Positions 36,223 to 44,859 are shown, counted from the stretch's first letter. The stretch is 64,000 nucleotides of DNA from Lachnoclostridium sp. An169 (GCF_002160525.1 NZ_NFKT01000008.1:62001-126000); one strand, 5' to 3'. The notes: generated by a model from the sequence alone, not told the origin. A program made the numbers and translations.

Positions 36223-36690
36223 ATGGGAAACTTTAAAGTACATGGAATTTTTCAGACGGGAATTCTTGTGTCCGATGTGGAGGAATGTCTCAGGCTGTTC
36301 CGGGACGGTCTCGGGCTGAATGTGGTGTTTGATGCGAGAAACCAGATCCAGAGCGCTAAGGAACTCTGCCACGGCGTGGAGAACCAGACGATGAACGTGC
36401 TGATGCTCCGCGGGGATGACGGTGTGGACCTGGAGATCCACCAGTATGTGAATCCGCCGGCACATCCATGCAAGCCGCTGGAGCACACGGACATTGGCTC
36501 ATCCCACTTTATGCTCCGTGTTACGGGGATCGAGGAGGTCGTAAAAAAAGTGGAAGAACTGGGATACGAGATGATGACTCCGGTGATTGCGAGCAAGACT
36601 CTTCCGGACTTCAAGTTCGCGTATTTCAGAGGACCGGACGGTATGATGGTGGAGCTGCAGGAAGGAAGCTACATGCGGAAAAAAGACTGA
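36223..36690 (+). CDS. VOC (glyoxalase/bleomycin resistance) family protein
   Basis: A 155-residue vicinal oxygen chelate protein with two beta-alpha-beta-beta-beta modules: HGIFQTGILVSDVEECLRLF with VDLEIHQY, and SSHFMLRVTGIEEVVKKVEE with MMVELQEG. Conserved H and E metal positions are visible (HGIFQT, LEIHQ, SSHFM, VELQE). The role could be epimerase, lyase or dioxygenase. It is followed after 32 bp by an SDR gene and then GH43 and esterase genes, so it probably acts on a sugar-derived acid or ketose. Start ATG 36223 is preferred to the GTG 9 bp earlier. Confidence 0.88.
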   Translation: MGNFKVHGIFQTGILVSDVEECLRLFRDGLGLNVVFDARNQIQSAKELCHGVENQTMNVLMLRGDDGVDLEIHQYVNPPAHPCKPLEHTDIGSSHFMLRVTGIEEVVKKVEELGYEMMTPVIASKTLPDFKFAYFRGPDGMMVELQEGSYMRKKD

Positions 36691-36722
36691 CAGGCAAGTG
36701 TAAAAAGAAAGGGCGGAGAATG

Positions 36723-37487
36723 ATGGAATTAAAAGAGTATGATTTAAGCGGAAGAGCGGCGATCGTGACAGGCGGGGGAACCGGGATCGGAAAAGCATGT
36801 GCGGAGCTTTTGGCTAAAATGGGGGCAAAGGTGATGGTTACCGGGAGAAGAAAGGAAAAGCTGGAGGCCGTGCAGGACGAGATCCGGGCGGCAGGCGGAA
36901 TCTGCGAGATCTTTGCCTGTGATATTTCCTCGGAGGAGTCATGCCGGGAACTGATCCGGCACTGCACGGATGTGCTCGGTGCTCCGGCGATTCTTGTGAA
37001 CAATGCGGGAACTTCCGGCACGGCATACAGCCTGGAAGGCGAGTTTGACACAGAGCTCTACAGAAATACCATGGCGGTTGATCTGGACAGCATTGTATGG
37101 CTGATCAAATATTTCTATCCCGGATGCCCTCAGGAGACTGGCGGTTCAATTGTCAATATCTGTTCCATTGCCGCTCTGAAAGGAACCGGCCATGTGGCAT
37201 ATACCGCCGCGAAAGGAGCGGTGCGCAGCATGACCCGTGTGCTGGCGAGAAAGCTGGGGCCGGAACATGTGCGGATTAATTCGGTTTATCCGGGGCTGAT
37301 TCAGACAGAGATGACCCAGAAAGCGGTGGAGAACGAAGCTTTCGCGGAATCCCAGAAGAAGAATACCCCGGTGGGAAGAATCGGACAGCCGGAAGATATC
37401 GCCCAATGCGTCCTCTATCTGGCGTCGGATGCCTCCTCCTTTGTGACAGGACAGGATTTTGTGGTTGACGGCGGGTATACATGCTGA
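36723..37487 (+). CDS. SDR family oxidoreductase
   Basis: A 254-residue classical short-chain dehydrogenase. The nucleotide motif is TGGGTGIGKA, the NNAG motif is ILVNNAGTSG, and the catalytic set is Ser in CSIAALKG, then Y-T-A-A-K. The R in VTGRRKEKLE after strand 2 suggests NADP(H) preference. It resembles 3-oxoacyl-ACP reductase/gluconate 5-dehydrogenase-like proteins. The location with a VOC protein and hydrolases points to oxidation or reduction of a sugar acid or sugar. A second ATG 3 bp upstream is also possible. Confidence 0.93.
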   Translation: MELKEYDLSGRAAIVTGGGTGIGKACAELLAKMGAKVMVTGRRKEKLEAVQDEIRAAGGICEIFACDISSEESCRELIRHCTDVLGAPAILVNNAGTSGTAYSLEGEFDTELYRNTMAVDLDSIVWLIKYFYPGCPQETGGSIVNICSIAALKGTGHVAYTAAKGAVRSMTRVLARKLGPEHVRINSVYPGLIQTEMTQKAVENEAFAESQKKNTPVGRIGQPEDIAQCVLYLASDASSFVTGQDFVVDGGYTC

Positions 37488-37690
37488 CGGAAATGCATGC
37501 TGGCAGAAATACCATCGATGATGAGATCACATAAGGGGATTCCATCAGGAAGTAAAAAAATCCGTATAAAAACGAAAAAATGCAGGGTGGAAAATTTCTG
37601 CACGGATGATATACTGGAGAGAGAAAAATAAGTTCTAAAGACGCCGGAAAATACGGCGGACTTGTTCTTGCAGAATGGAGGCAGCAGAAA

Positions 37691-39280
37691 ATGAAGAAAC
37701 AGGTATTTAACCCATATCTTCCGTCCTATGAATACATTCCGGACGGGGAACCCCATGTGTTCGGGGACCGGATCTATCTCTATGGGAGCCACGACCGCTT
37801 TGGCAGTGCAGGTTTCTGCCTGAATGACTACGTGTGCTATTCAGCGGATGTGAAAGATCTGACAGACTGGAAATATGAAGGAGTGATCTTCCGGAAAGAT
37901 CAGGATCCGGTGAACCAGAACATCCCGGAGGATGCGCCGGAGCAGCAGCTTATGTTCGGCATTACGCCGGAAAAAGAGGAAGATCTGAATCCAAGAGGAG
38001 TCCATGCCATGTGGGCGCCGGATGTGGTGTGCGGACCGGACGGCAGATATTATCTTTTCTACTGTATGGATTTCCTTCCGGAGATCCGTGTGGCGGTCTG
38101 CGATACGCCTGCCGGGAAATATGAGTATTACGGAATGGTAAGACATGCGGATGGAACGGTACTGGGAGACCGGGAAGGAGACCTGATCCAGTTTGATCCG
38201 GGTGTGTTTGTGGATGACGACGGAGAAATCTATCTCTATTCCGGGAACGCGCCAATAAGACCGGAGATGGATGACGGGACAAAGGGCTCCCAGGTCATGC
38301 GTCTTGAGACGGATATGCTGACGCTGAAGGAAGAACCGAGGCATCTGATGCCGAGTATTATGGAGAGCGCAGGAACCGGGTTCGAAGGACACGAGTTCTT
38401 TGAGGCAAGTTCTATCCGGAAGATCCACGGGAAATATTATTTCGTTTACTCTTCTGTCAACAGTTCCGAACTCTGCTACGCAGTCAGCGACCGTCCGGAC
38501 AGAGATTATACATACGGCGGAACTCTTGTAGATATCGGGGATATCGGACTGAACGGAAGAACCAGGGAAGAGGCGGTCAACGCCCTCGGTAATACTCACG
38601 GGGGAATTGAGTGCGCAGACGGTCAGTGGTACATTTTCTATCACCGTCAGACTGCACGGACCAGCTTCAGCCGTCAGGGCTGCGCGGAGAAGGTCTTTTT
38701 CGATGAAAACGGCAGGATCGCCCAGGTGGAGGTGACTTCCTGCGGACTGAATAAAGGACCGCTTGTGGATGAAGGCACTTATCCGGCGCGGATCTGCTGC
38801 CACCTGACCGGAGCGAAAGGTGTGACTTTTTCTCATCCTCTTGCCATGAAGATGGACTATCCGTTCCTGAATCAGGACGGCAAAGATATTGAGCCGGAGT
38901 CAGAGGAGGCAAAAAGAGAGACCGAGCTGCCGCTCCAGTATATCTGCAATATCCAGGACGGTACGGTGATCGGGTATAAATATTTCCGGTTCGGAGAAGA
39001 GAACGGGACAGGTGATGTGGAATATCAGATAAAAGTTCAGGTGCGGGGAAATGCACAGGGAACACTTTATGTTCAGACCGCTCCGGATAAGGAGGGAGCG
39101 GAGGTGTGCGGAAGCATCCCGGTGAACATTGACACGGAGCAGAAAGAGAGTGCCGGCGGGCCGGACGGATGGACGGAACAGACGGGTTCATTCCGGATCC
39201 CGGCGGGAGTACATCCGCTTTACTTCCGGTATGAAGGAACCGGAGCGTTCGATATGGTCACTTTTACTTTGAAGAAATAA
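37691..39280 (+). CDS. Glycoside hydrolase family 43 (arabinofuranosidase/xylosidase type)
   Basis: A 529-residue protein with a GH43 five-bladed propeller in the first 310 residues and a C-terminal beta-sandwich that resembles a CBM6-type module (GTLYVQTAPDKEG ... GVHPLYFRYEGTG). Catalytic candidates are the acidic residue in GEPHVFGDRIYLYGSHD, D111 in MWAPDVV and E238 in HEFFEASSI. No signal peptide. It would remove arabinose or xylose side groups from imported oligosaccharides. It starts after a GGAGG site and is followed by a strong terminator, then the esterase gene. Confidence 0.93.
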   Translation: MKKQVFNPYLPSYEYIPDGEPHVFGDRIYLYGSHDRFGSAGFCLNDYVCYSADVKDLTDWKYEGVIFRKDQDPVNQNIPEDAPEQQLMFGITPEKEEDLNPRGVHAMWAPDVVCGPDGRYYLFYCMDFLPEIRVAVCDTPAGKYEYYGMVRHADGTVLGDREGDLIQFDPGVFVDDDGEIYLYSGNAPIRPEMDDGTKGSQVMRLETDMLTLKEEPRHLMPSIMESAGTGFEGHEFFEASSIRKIHGKYYFVYSSVNSSELCYAVSDRPDRDYTYGGTLVDIGDIGLNGRTREEAVNALGNTHGGIECADGQWYIFYHRQTARTSFSRQGCAEKVFFDENGRIAQVEVTSCGLNKGPLVDEGTYPARICCHLTGAKGVTFSHPLAMKMDYPFLNQDGKDIEPESEEAKRETELPLQYICNIQDGTVIGYKYFRFGEENGTGDVEYQIKVQVRGNAQGTLYVQTAPDKEGAEVCGSIPVNIDTEQKESAGGPDGWTEQTGSFRIPAGVHPLYFRYEGTGAFDMVTFTLKK

Positions 39281-39317
39281 TACTTTCTGAATAAAGTTTT
39301 TTTGAGTAAAAAATATT

Positions 39318-39359
39318 TTCTGCAGCCTCGTCCTGTCAGGATGGAGGCTGCAGAATTTT
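39318..39359 (+). terminator. Strong intrinsic terminator between GH43 and esterase genes
   Basis: TTCTGCAGCCTC (39318-39329) pairs perfectly with GAGGCTGCAGAA (39344-39355), with an inner TCCT/AGGA pairing in the loop and TTTT after it. The ribosome binding site of the next gene begins only 4 bases later, so it could also act as an attenuator controlling the esterase gene. Confidence 0.75.
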
Positions 39360-39379
39360 GTACAGGAGGAGTTAAGCCG

Positions 39380-41068
39380 ATGCTGCAAACAGCGGAAATA
39401 TTTGGGGATGGAATGGTACTGCAGATGGCAAAGCTGGTTCCGGTCTGGGGAACAGGAGTGCCGGGGAGAACTGTGCAGGTACGGATCCGGGGCGGAGAAA
39501 ATCCGCAGAAAAAGGAGAAAAGGAATGGCCGGACAGAGGAGAAGAGCACAACAGTCGGACCGGACGGGAAATGGAATGTCAGATTAGACGGCCTGAGCCC
39601 TGCTTCCGGTATGACCATGACAGTTACCGACGGAGAGGATACTCTGGAATACCATGATGTGGCTGTGGGTGAAGTCTGGCTTGCAGGCGGACAGTCGAAC
39701 ATGGAGTATCTGATGGGATTTGACGCGGAGCGGGAGCAGGAGAGAGAACTTTTAAGACAATGTGGGGAGCTGCAGCGGATCCGCTTTTTCTCCTGCCCGA
39801 AGATTTCCTGGGAGGGAGAAGAGGAGCAGTATGATTACAGCAGCTATGGCTTCTGGCGGAAATGTACGGCAGAGGATCTGGACTTCCTGCCTGCGGTCCC
39901 CTACTATTTTGCACGGCAGCTTGCGGAGAAGTTTTCAGATCGGTTTTCAGATCAGGAGAAAGCAGTGTTCAGGGATGTTCCCATTGGCATCGTGGACTGC
40001 ACCTGGGGCGGCACCCGGGCGATGTGCTGGATGACAGAGGAAAAGATCCGGGAATCCGGCGGAGAGGCGTGGCTTGCAGACTATGAGGCAGGACTTCGGC
40101 TGCGCGATCCGGAAGAAGAGGCGGAAGAGTACCGGAAGAATCCGCTGAATGCTCCCACAGATCCGTTCCGGTCGGAGTTTGACTGCAGGGTGCTCTACCC
40201 GGGGCTTACCCGGGAGGAACAGGAAGCCCGGATGCGTGAGATCAAAGAGGAAAACGCACAGTCGGAGGAACAGGGGAATCCGGTGATTATCGGACTGTGC
40301 CACCCATGGCGTCCTGCGGGACTGTATCACACGATGCTGGAAAAGATCATTCCGTATGCGGTTCGAGGTGTGATTTACTATCAGGGCGAATCGGATGCTC
40401 AGAAAGCGGAGCTGTACGAGGACATGCTGACCGGGCTGATCGGACTCTGGCGTGAGAAGTGGGGAGAAGAACTGCCATTTCTCATGGTACAGCTTGCACC
40501 TTTTGAAATCTGGTATGAGGAATCCGGAGAGCGCTATCCTGAGATCCGGCAGGCACAGCAGAATGTGGCGGACAGGATGCCGAAAGTCTGGCTTGCGTCC
40601 AACGGAGACGCGGGAATGCGCTATGATATTCATCCGAAGCATAAGCGCCCCGTGGGATACCGTCTCGCTTTGCTTGCTCTGAAACATGTCTACGGGGCAG
40701 ATATTGCCGCAGACGCGCCCAGGTGTACCGGAGCGGTGATGAAAGGACAGGAAATAGAGCTTTCGTTCTCCCATGTAAAAGAATTTTGTGTGAAAGGAAA
40801 CCGGATCAACGCGCTCCGGGTGTACGACGGAGACCGGGAGCTTTCGGAAGATGAGTATACGGCAGCGCCTGCGGAAGAGGATGCTGTACGGGGAGATACG
40901 GGCAATATTCTGAAGATCATGCTGAACAGCCCGTTGAAAAATCCGAAGGTGAAGTTCGCACAGACGGGATACTATGAGGTGAATCTGTATAATGAGGAGA
41001 TGATTCCGGCGCTGCCCTTTGAGGCGGGGCGGAAAATAAGGATATTGCAGGACGGGATCTTGAGGTGA
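39380..41068 (+). CDS. Sialate O-acetylesterase-like SGNH hydrolase
   Basis: A 562-residue protein. The ATG at 39380 follows AGGAGG at 39364-39369. It has an N-terminal beta-domain and an SGNH/SASA esterase core with nucleophile S106 in LAGGQSNMEY, GVIYYQGESDA as the block III/IV region, and D416-I-H418 in RYDIHPKHK as the acid/base pair. It would take O-acetyl groups off sialic acid or plant glycans such as xylan or pectin. No signal peptide, so it acts on imported oligosaccharides together with the GH43 enzyme. Confidence 0.92.
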   Translation: MLQTAEIFGDGMVLQMAKLVPVWGTGVPGRTVQVRIRGGENPQKKEKRNGRTEEKSTTVGPDGKWNVRLDGLSPASGMTMTVTDGEDTLEYHDVAVGEVWLAGGQSNMEYLMGFDAEREQERELLRQCGELQRIRFFSCPKISWEGEEEQYDYSSYGFWRKCTAEDLDFLPAVPYYFARQLAEKFSDRFSDQEKAVFRDVPIGIVDCTWGGTRAMCWMTEEKIRESGGEAWLADYEAGLRLRDPEEEAEEYRKNPLNAPTDPFRSEFDCRVLYPGLTREEQEARMREIKEENAQSEEQGNPVIIGLCHPWRPAGLYHTMLEKIIPYAVRGVIYYQGESDAQKAELYEDMLTGLIGLWREKWGEELPFLMVQLAPFEIWYEESGERYPEIRQAQQNVADRMPKVWLASNGDAGMRYDIHPKHKRPVGYRLALLALKHVYGADIAADAPRCTGAVMKGQEIELSFSHVKEFCVKGNRINALRVYDGDRELSEDEYTAAPAEEDAVRGDTGNILKIMLNSPLKNPKVKFAQTGYYEVNLYNEEMIPALPFEAGRKIRILQDGILR

Positions 41069-41117
41069 GTGCAGTCCTGGACACCGGAGAAGTGATCGGG
41101 TTTTCATAGAAAAATAC

Positions 41118-41146
41118 TTTACAGTCCGGCAGTAAGGCACTATAAT
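41118..41146 (+). promoter_or_regulatory. Consensus-like SigA promoter
   Basis: TTTACA (41118-41123) and TATAAT (41141-41146) are separated by 17 bp. It reads into the Rpn-type remnant and on towards the NhaC gene, so it may be the surviving promoter of the dead gene and now drive nhaC. Confidence 0.6.
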
Positions 41147-41252
41147 GTTCCTAAAGAGAACGGCATTGCCGTTAGGGGGATTTAGGCGTCAGGGACACAG
41201 AATTGGCTATATATTACAAATATATGAGCGTGTTCATCGCAGCAGGAATGGT

Positions 41253-41497
41253 ATGAAAAAGAAGAACGAGGATGAGGCGCGGAGAACCAGGCTTTACGGC
41301 GCTTATGTGATCTATGTGAATGCAGCGGTGAAAGACGGGGCAGACAGCGGGGAAGAGAGCAGGCGAACCGTTCTACGGCACGTAATCTTGCGGAGCTTGG
41401 AATGCCGTTGGAGCAGATTGCGAAAGCTGTCAGCACGGATGTGGTTACAGTGGGAAAATGGCTGCAGAAGCCCGGGCAGACTGGCGGCAGGCATTGA
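41253..41497 (+). pseudogene. Remnant of Rpn/PD-(D/E)XK nuclease family transposase-like gene
   Basis: Two frames are needed. The first gives YGAYVIYVNAAVKDG, like the strand motif of Rpn-type nuclease/transposase proteins. After a shift near 41365 a second frame reads ARNLAELGMPLEQIAKAVST and ends at 41497, which matches the conserved C-terminal tail of this family. The large middle part is gone. The 604-bp gap between 41069 and 41672 holds only this fragment, its promoter and the ribosome binding site of the next gene. Confidence 0.5.
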
Positions 41498-41672
41498 GAG
41501 GAAAAACGGACATTGACTTTCTGTGTTCTGCTTGCTAAAATACACATATGTAAAGTGACTGCCGAAGAGGCGGCACAATGCAGAAATATGCCGGATAAAG
41601 GAGTCCTTCGCTGTGAGGCGGAGGATTTTTTCATAACGGCACAATTATGTTACGTGAAAGAGGAGTGAAAGA

Positions 41673-43037
41673 ATGAAGAAAACAGAAACAGACAACAAGG
41701 AAACACTCAATGGAAACGAAACAGTAAAGTACGGCGCCCTGGCCTTTCTGCCCCTGCTCGTATTTCTGGCTCTCTATGTCGGATGCGGCCTCGCATTTAC
41801 GATCATGGGGGCAGAAGATCCGTTTAACAAGATGCCGAGACATGTGGCGCTGCTGGCAGGCGTGGCGGTTGCGCTTCTTCTGGCGCCAAAGCTGAAGATT
41901 GATGAAAAGCTGAATGTCCTGACAGAGAACATGGGAAATTCAGGGGTCATGATGATCGTTCTGATCTATCTGATGGCAGGCGGATTTCAGGGGGCGGCTT
42001 CGGCTATGGGAGGAAGAGATTCCGTGATCAATCTCTGCCTGAGTTACATCCCGGTACAGTTCCTGATCCCGGGAATCTTTCTGATGTGCTGTCTGATCTC
42101 GACTGCAATCGGTACATCTATGGGAACCATCGCGGCGATGGCGCCGGTAGCCATCGGCGTGGCAGAGGGAGCAGGGCTTAACGCGGCTATGGTCTGTGCA
42201 GCGGTAATCGGCGGCTCCTATTTCGGAGACAACCTTTCCATGATCTCTGATACCACGATATCAGCGGCACAGGGCTGCGGGTCCGACATGAAAGACAAAT
42301 TTAAGATGAACTTCTTTATCGCATTTCCGGCGGCGATCGTGACACTGGTTCTTTATGCTGTACTCGGGGGCGGCGGAAGCGGCGAGATTGAAGTGGGCTC
42401 CTTCGATATTATCCAGGTCCTTCCGTATGTGATCGTCCTTGTTATCGCGCTGATCGGAGTGAATGTGGCACTGGTTCTGTTTATCGGAATTCTGGCATCC
42501 GGTGTGATCGGAATTGCCCAGGGAACAGTGACGTTTTTCGAGTGGACGGAAGGAATCGGAACCGGTATGAGCGATATGTTCAGTATCAGTATTGTTGCAA
42601 TTCTGATTTCCGGTATCATCGGACTGATCCGTCACTACGGCGGCGTTGAGTGGCTGGTCGGCAAGATTACGGCAAAGATTCATACACGCCGCAGCGCGGA
42701 GTACGGAATCGGCCTTCTGTCAGGTGTCCTGTCCGCTGCGATGATCAACAATACAATCGCGATTATCATTACATGTCCGATTGCCCGCGAGATCGGAAAG
42801 AAATATACCATTGCACCCAAACGTCTTGCCAGCCTGGTAGATATCTTCGCATGTGCATTTATCACGCTGATGCCCCATGACGGAGGAATGCTGATTGTAA
42901 CGGAATATGCCGGTGTTTCACCGCTTTCTGTTCTGCGGTATATGTTCTACACATTCGCCCTGCTGATTGCTACCTGCATTACGATTCAGTTCGGGCTGCT
43001 TCGCACGAAAGAAGAAAAAGAAGCTTTGAATAAATAG
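41673..43037 (+). CDS. Na+/H+ antiporter, NhaC family
   Basis: A 454-residue membrane protein with about 11-12 helices. The segment GGSYFGDNLSMISDTT is the signature of the NhaC/Na+:H+ antiporter family, including the paired Asp residues that bind the ion, and AMINNTIAIIIT with MPHDGG lies in the second half. It would exchange Na+ for H+, though relatives may exchange amino acids or organic acids. It starts after AGAGGAG. A 182-bp hairpin element begins 4 bases after its stop. Confidence 0.9.
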   Translation: MKKTETDNKETLNGNETVKYGALAFLPLLVFLALYVGCGLAFTIMGAEDPFNKMPRHVALLAGVAVALLLAPKLKIDEKLNVLTENMGNSGVMMIVLIYLMAGGFQGAASAMGGRDSVINLCLSYIPVQFLIPGIFLMCCLISTAIGTSMGTIAAMAPVAIGVAEGAGLNAAMVCAAVIGGSYFGDNLSMISDTTISAAQGCGSDMKDKFKMNFFIAFPAAIVTLVLYAVLGGGGSGEIEVGSFDIIQVLPYVIVLVIALIGVNVALVLFIGILASGVIGIAQGTVTFFEWTEGIGTGMSDMFSISIVAILISGIIGLIRHYGGVEWLVGKITAKIHTRRSAEYGIGLLSGVLSAAMINNTIAIIITCPIAREIGKKYTIAPKRLASLVDIFACAFITLMPHDGGMLIVTEYAGVSPLSVLRYMFYTFALLIATCITIQFGLLRTKEEKEALNK

Positions 43038-43041
43038 TTTT

Positions 43042-43223
43042 TGACACAACATAACCTCCCGTAAGTAAGAATGTGACTATGGGATAGACCGGGGATCCGG
43101 CAGCAGGTATTGCTCACTGCTTAGGGCTGCGCTTCGCTTGCATGCGCTGTTCGCAGCACCTGCTGCCGGATCCCCGGTGTTCATGTCGATATGTTCTTAC
43201 TTGTGGGAGGTTATCCTGTGTCA
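43042..43223. repeat. 182-bp imperfect palindromic element (MITE/REP-like)
   Basis: The ends are inverted copies: TGACACA, two mismatches, ATAACCTCCC, two mismatches, AAGTAAGAA on the left, with the reverse complement on the right ending at 43223. Deeper in, a 21-bp arm from 43088 (containing CCGGGGATCCGGCAGCAGG) is repeated exactly in reverse at 43157-43177, and a central stem GCTGCG/CGCAGC closes it. No open frame is present. It lies between nhaC and the convergent YczE gene and could be a mobile non-autonomous element or an RNA hairpin serving as terminator. Confidence 0.75.
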
Positions 43224-43274
43224 GAAATATTTATATTCGGAAACAGAAATATTTACGGTCATCAATATTTGCGG

Positions 43275-43628
43275 TCAGAAAGACAGGAGTGCTCTCTGTA
43301 TGATCTCTGCAACGGTTTCCTGTCCCAGTTCTGTGCTGACTGTCAGGTCATAGTTCTTTGAGTGTCCCCACATCTGATGAGTATAATAGTGGTAATTATC
43401 CGCCCGCCGGCGGTCCATCTGCTGAATCTTCTGGCGAGCAGCCTGTTCGCTGAGCTCTTCTGTGACCATGATACGGCGGATGCGGTATTCCACAGGAGCT
43501 TTGCCGTTTTGCCTGTTTCCCTCTGAAATGTCCGGGGAATCCTGCGGATTCCCGGTAAGTTGTCCCCGGGCGGCTGCAGCAGCTGCCGTTTCCCCGGAAT
43601 CGGATGAATCCTGTGCTCTGACGGACAC
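43275..43628 (-). pseudogene. C-terminal remnant of cytidylate-kinase-like protein
   Basis: From about 43510 to 43275 the minus strand encodes PVEYRIRRIMVTEELSEQAA and MDRRRADNYHYYTHQMWGHS, then YDLTVSTELG. This is the C-terminal third of the cytidylate-kinase-like family (Cytidylate_kin2), including its R-ASYYNYYT-like segment. The P-loop half is missing. The frame differs from that of the YczE-type gene upstream, whose 3' end overlaps it. It appears to be the tail of a former membrane-kinase fusion broken by deletion and frameshift. Confidence 0.65.
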
Positions 43629-44308
43629 GGCTGTTCTGCGGTGCTCTGCGCACTTTTCCGGGCCCTGCCTTCTGCTCCGAACAGCGCAGGCTCAAGAAAA
43701 TGGAGAGCCCTGCCGAACAGTCTGGCGAGAAATCCGACCAGAAGCGCAGCGATTATGGTCCCTTCGCGGACGCCGTGGAGCCGGCCAGAGAAAAGAAAGG
43801 ACAGAACACCGGCGATGACGGTCAGTGACACGTCGAAGGAAATCTTTGTGATGCCGAATTCTGTTTTCCATGTGGAAGAGACCGCGCGCACAAAAGATTC
43901 TCCCGGAAGCATTGCCACATTGGCAAGCACTTCCGTATAGACGCCGAATCCGAGGATCACACATCCGATCAGAAGGCTGATGACTTTTACGGGATATGTC
44001 TGCGGATTGACGAATCCCAGAAGGATCATGGTCAGGTCAATAAAATAACCGAACAGGATGGAGATGGGAATCTGCAGAAAATGTTCCGGTTTAAAATTTT
44101 TTCTCAGAATGCAGAGCTGGATCAGGATCAGAAGAATACTGAAGATGATAGTGAACTGCCCCAGGGTCAGGGGAAAGTTCAGGCTGAGCACATAGGGAAT
44201 GGCCGAGATGGGAGAAGTTCCCAGGTCAGCTTTTGTAATCAGGCTGACTCCCAGTGAATTGATAAAAAGTCCGATCAGAAATATGATGTAGCGTTTCAGT
44301 TTTTCCAA
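43343..44308 (-). CDS. YczE/YitT-like membrane protein with frameshifted C-terminal tail
   Basis: A 321-residue frame. The first 205 residues are an intact YczE/YitT-type membrane domain with five or six helices (LIGLFINSLGVSLITKADLG, TSPISAIPYVLSLNFPLTLG). From about residue 210 the sequence is basic and featureless and runs in the wrong frame over the kinase-like remnant. The membrane part may still work. It starts with TTG at 44308, supported by GGGAGGAAT, and overlaps the MarR gene by 13 bp, so the two form an operon. Confidence 0.7.
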   Translation of the reverse strand: MEKLKRYIIFLIGLFINSLGVSLITKADLGTSPISAIPYVLSLNFPLTLGQFTIIFSILLILIQLCILRKNFKPEHFLQIPISILFGYFIDLTMILLGFVNPQTYPVKVISLLIGCVILGFGVYTEVLANVAMLPGESFVRAVSSTWKTEFGITKISFDVSLTVIAGVLSFLFSGRLHGVREGTIIAALLVGFLARLFGRALHFLEPALFGAEGRARKSAQSTAEQPCPSEHRIHPIPGKRQLLQPPGDNLPGIRRIPRTFQRETGKTAKLLWNTASAVSWSQKSSANRLLARRFSRWTAGGRIITTIILIRCGDTQRTMT

Positions 44309-44736
44309 TATGATTCCTCCCTCGATGTTAAATTCTGATTAATTCGGGAAAAGACTTCCATGAATTTTTCCCGGTCTGATTCGGAAATACCGCGGAAAGC
44401 TTCGTCTTCCAGCGCAGTAAATGCCTCGGCTGTGACAAGCGTGTATTCTCTGCCCTTTTCCGTGAGAAAGATATGGAACGTCCGGCGGTTTCCGTTGAGG
44501 ACGGTCCGGCGGACCAGGCCTTTCTCTTCCATACGGTTCAGAACAGAGGTAAGCGACCCGGCTTCGATATGGCATCCCCCGGCGATCTCTTTCTGGCTGG
44601 CTCCGTCGTGCTCCATAAGATAGTCCAGGACTTTCGGCTGCCCTGCGGTAAGACCCGTGCTTTTCAGCCTCCCGAGCAGCAGTTTCTGAAGGAGCAGGTG
44701 GTTTGACATGAGAATATAGTGGAATGTTGGCTTCAT
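44296..44736 (-). CDS. MarR family transcriptional regulator
   Basis: A 146-residue winged-helix regulator with the MarR core DYLMEHDGASQKEIAGGCHI and TSVLNRMEEKGLVRRTVLNG. It probably represses its own operon with the YczE-like gene: a perfect 16-bp palindrome sits inside its promoter. The start at 44736 follows GGGAGGGAT. The ligand is unknown; aromatic or phenolic compounds and drugs are common for this family. Confidence 0.92.
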   Translation of the reverse strand: MKPTFHYILMSNHLLLQKLLLGRLKSTGLTAGQPKVLDYLMEHDGASQKEIAGGCHIEAGSLTSVLNRMEEKGLVRRTVLNGNRRTFHIFLTEKGREYTLVTAEAFTALEDEAFRGISESDREKFMEVFSRINQNLTSREESYWKN

Positions 44737-44818
44737 CCGGATATCCCTCCCGAAATTATCTGATATTCAGCACATAAAACCGGCAGTACATAGCAGGGAT
44801 GCACTGCTGAGAATTAGA

Positions 44819-44842
44819 ATTATAACAGTTTGAATTCAAACT
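44819..44842 (-). promoter_or_regulatory. MarR operator within the promoter spacer
   Basis: AGTTTGAATTCAAACT (44827-44842) is a perfect 16-bp palindrome. On the minus strand a TATAAT box (44824-44819) lies directly downstream of it, so the palindrome occupies the spacer between -10 and -35. A MarR dimer bound there would stop RNA polymerase, fitting autorepression. Confidence 0.8.
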
Positions 44843-44859
44843 TTATGCGCCGGTGACTA

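Noticed and set aside
44756..44810. Possible attachment site or inverted repeat (GCAGT ... ACTGC) next to the tyrosine recombinase
   Set aside because: The arms are only 5 bp and no second copy was found elsewhere in the window.
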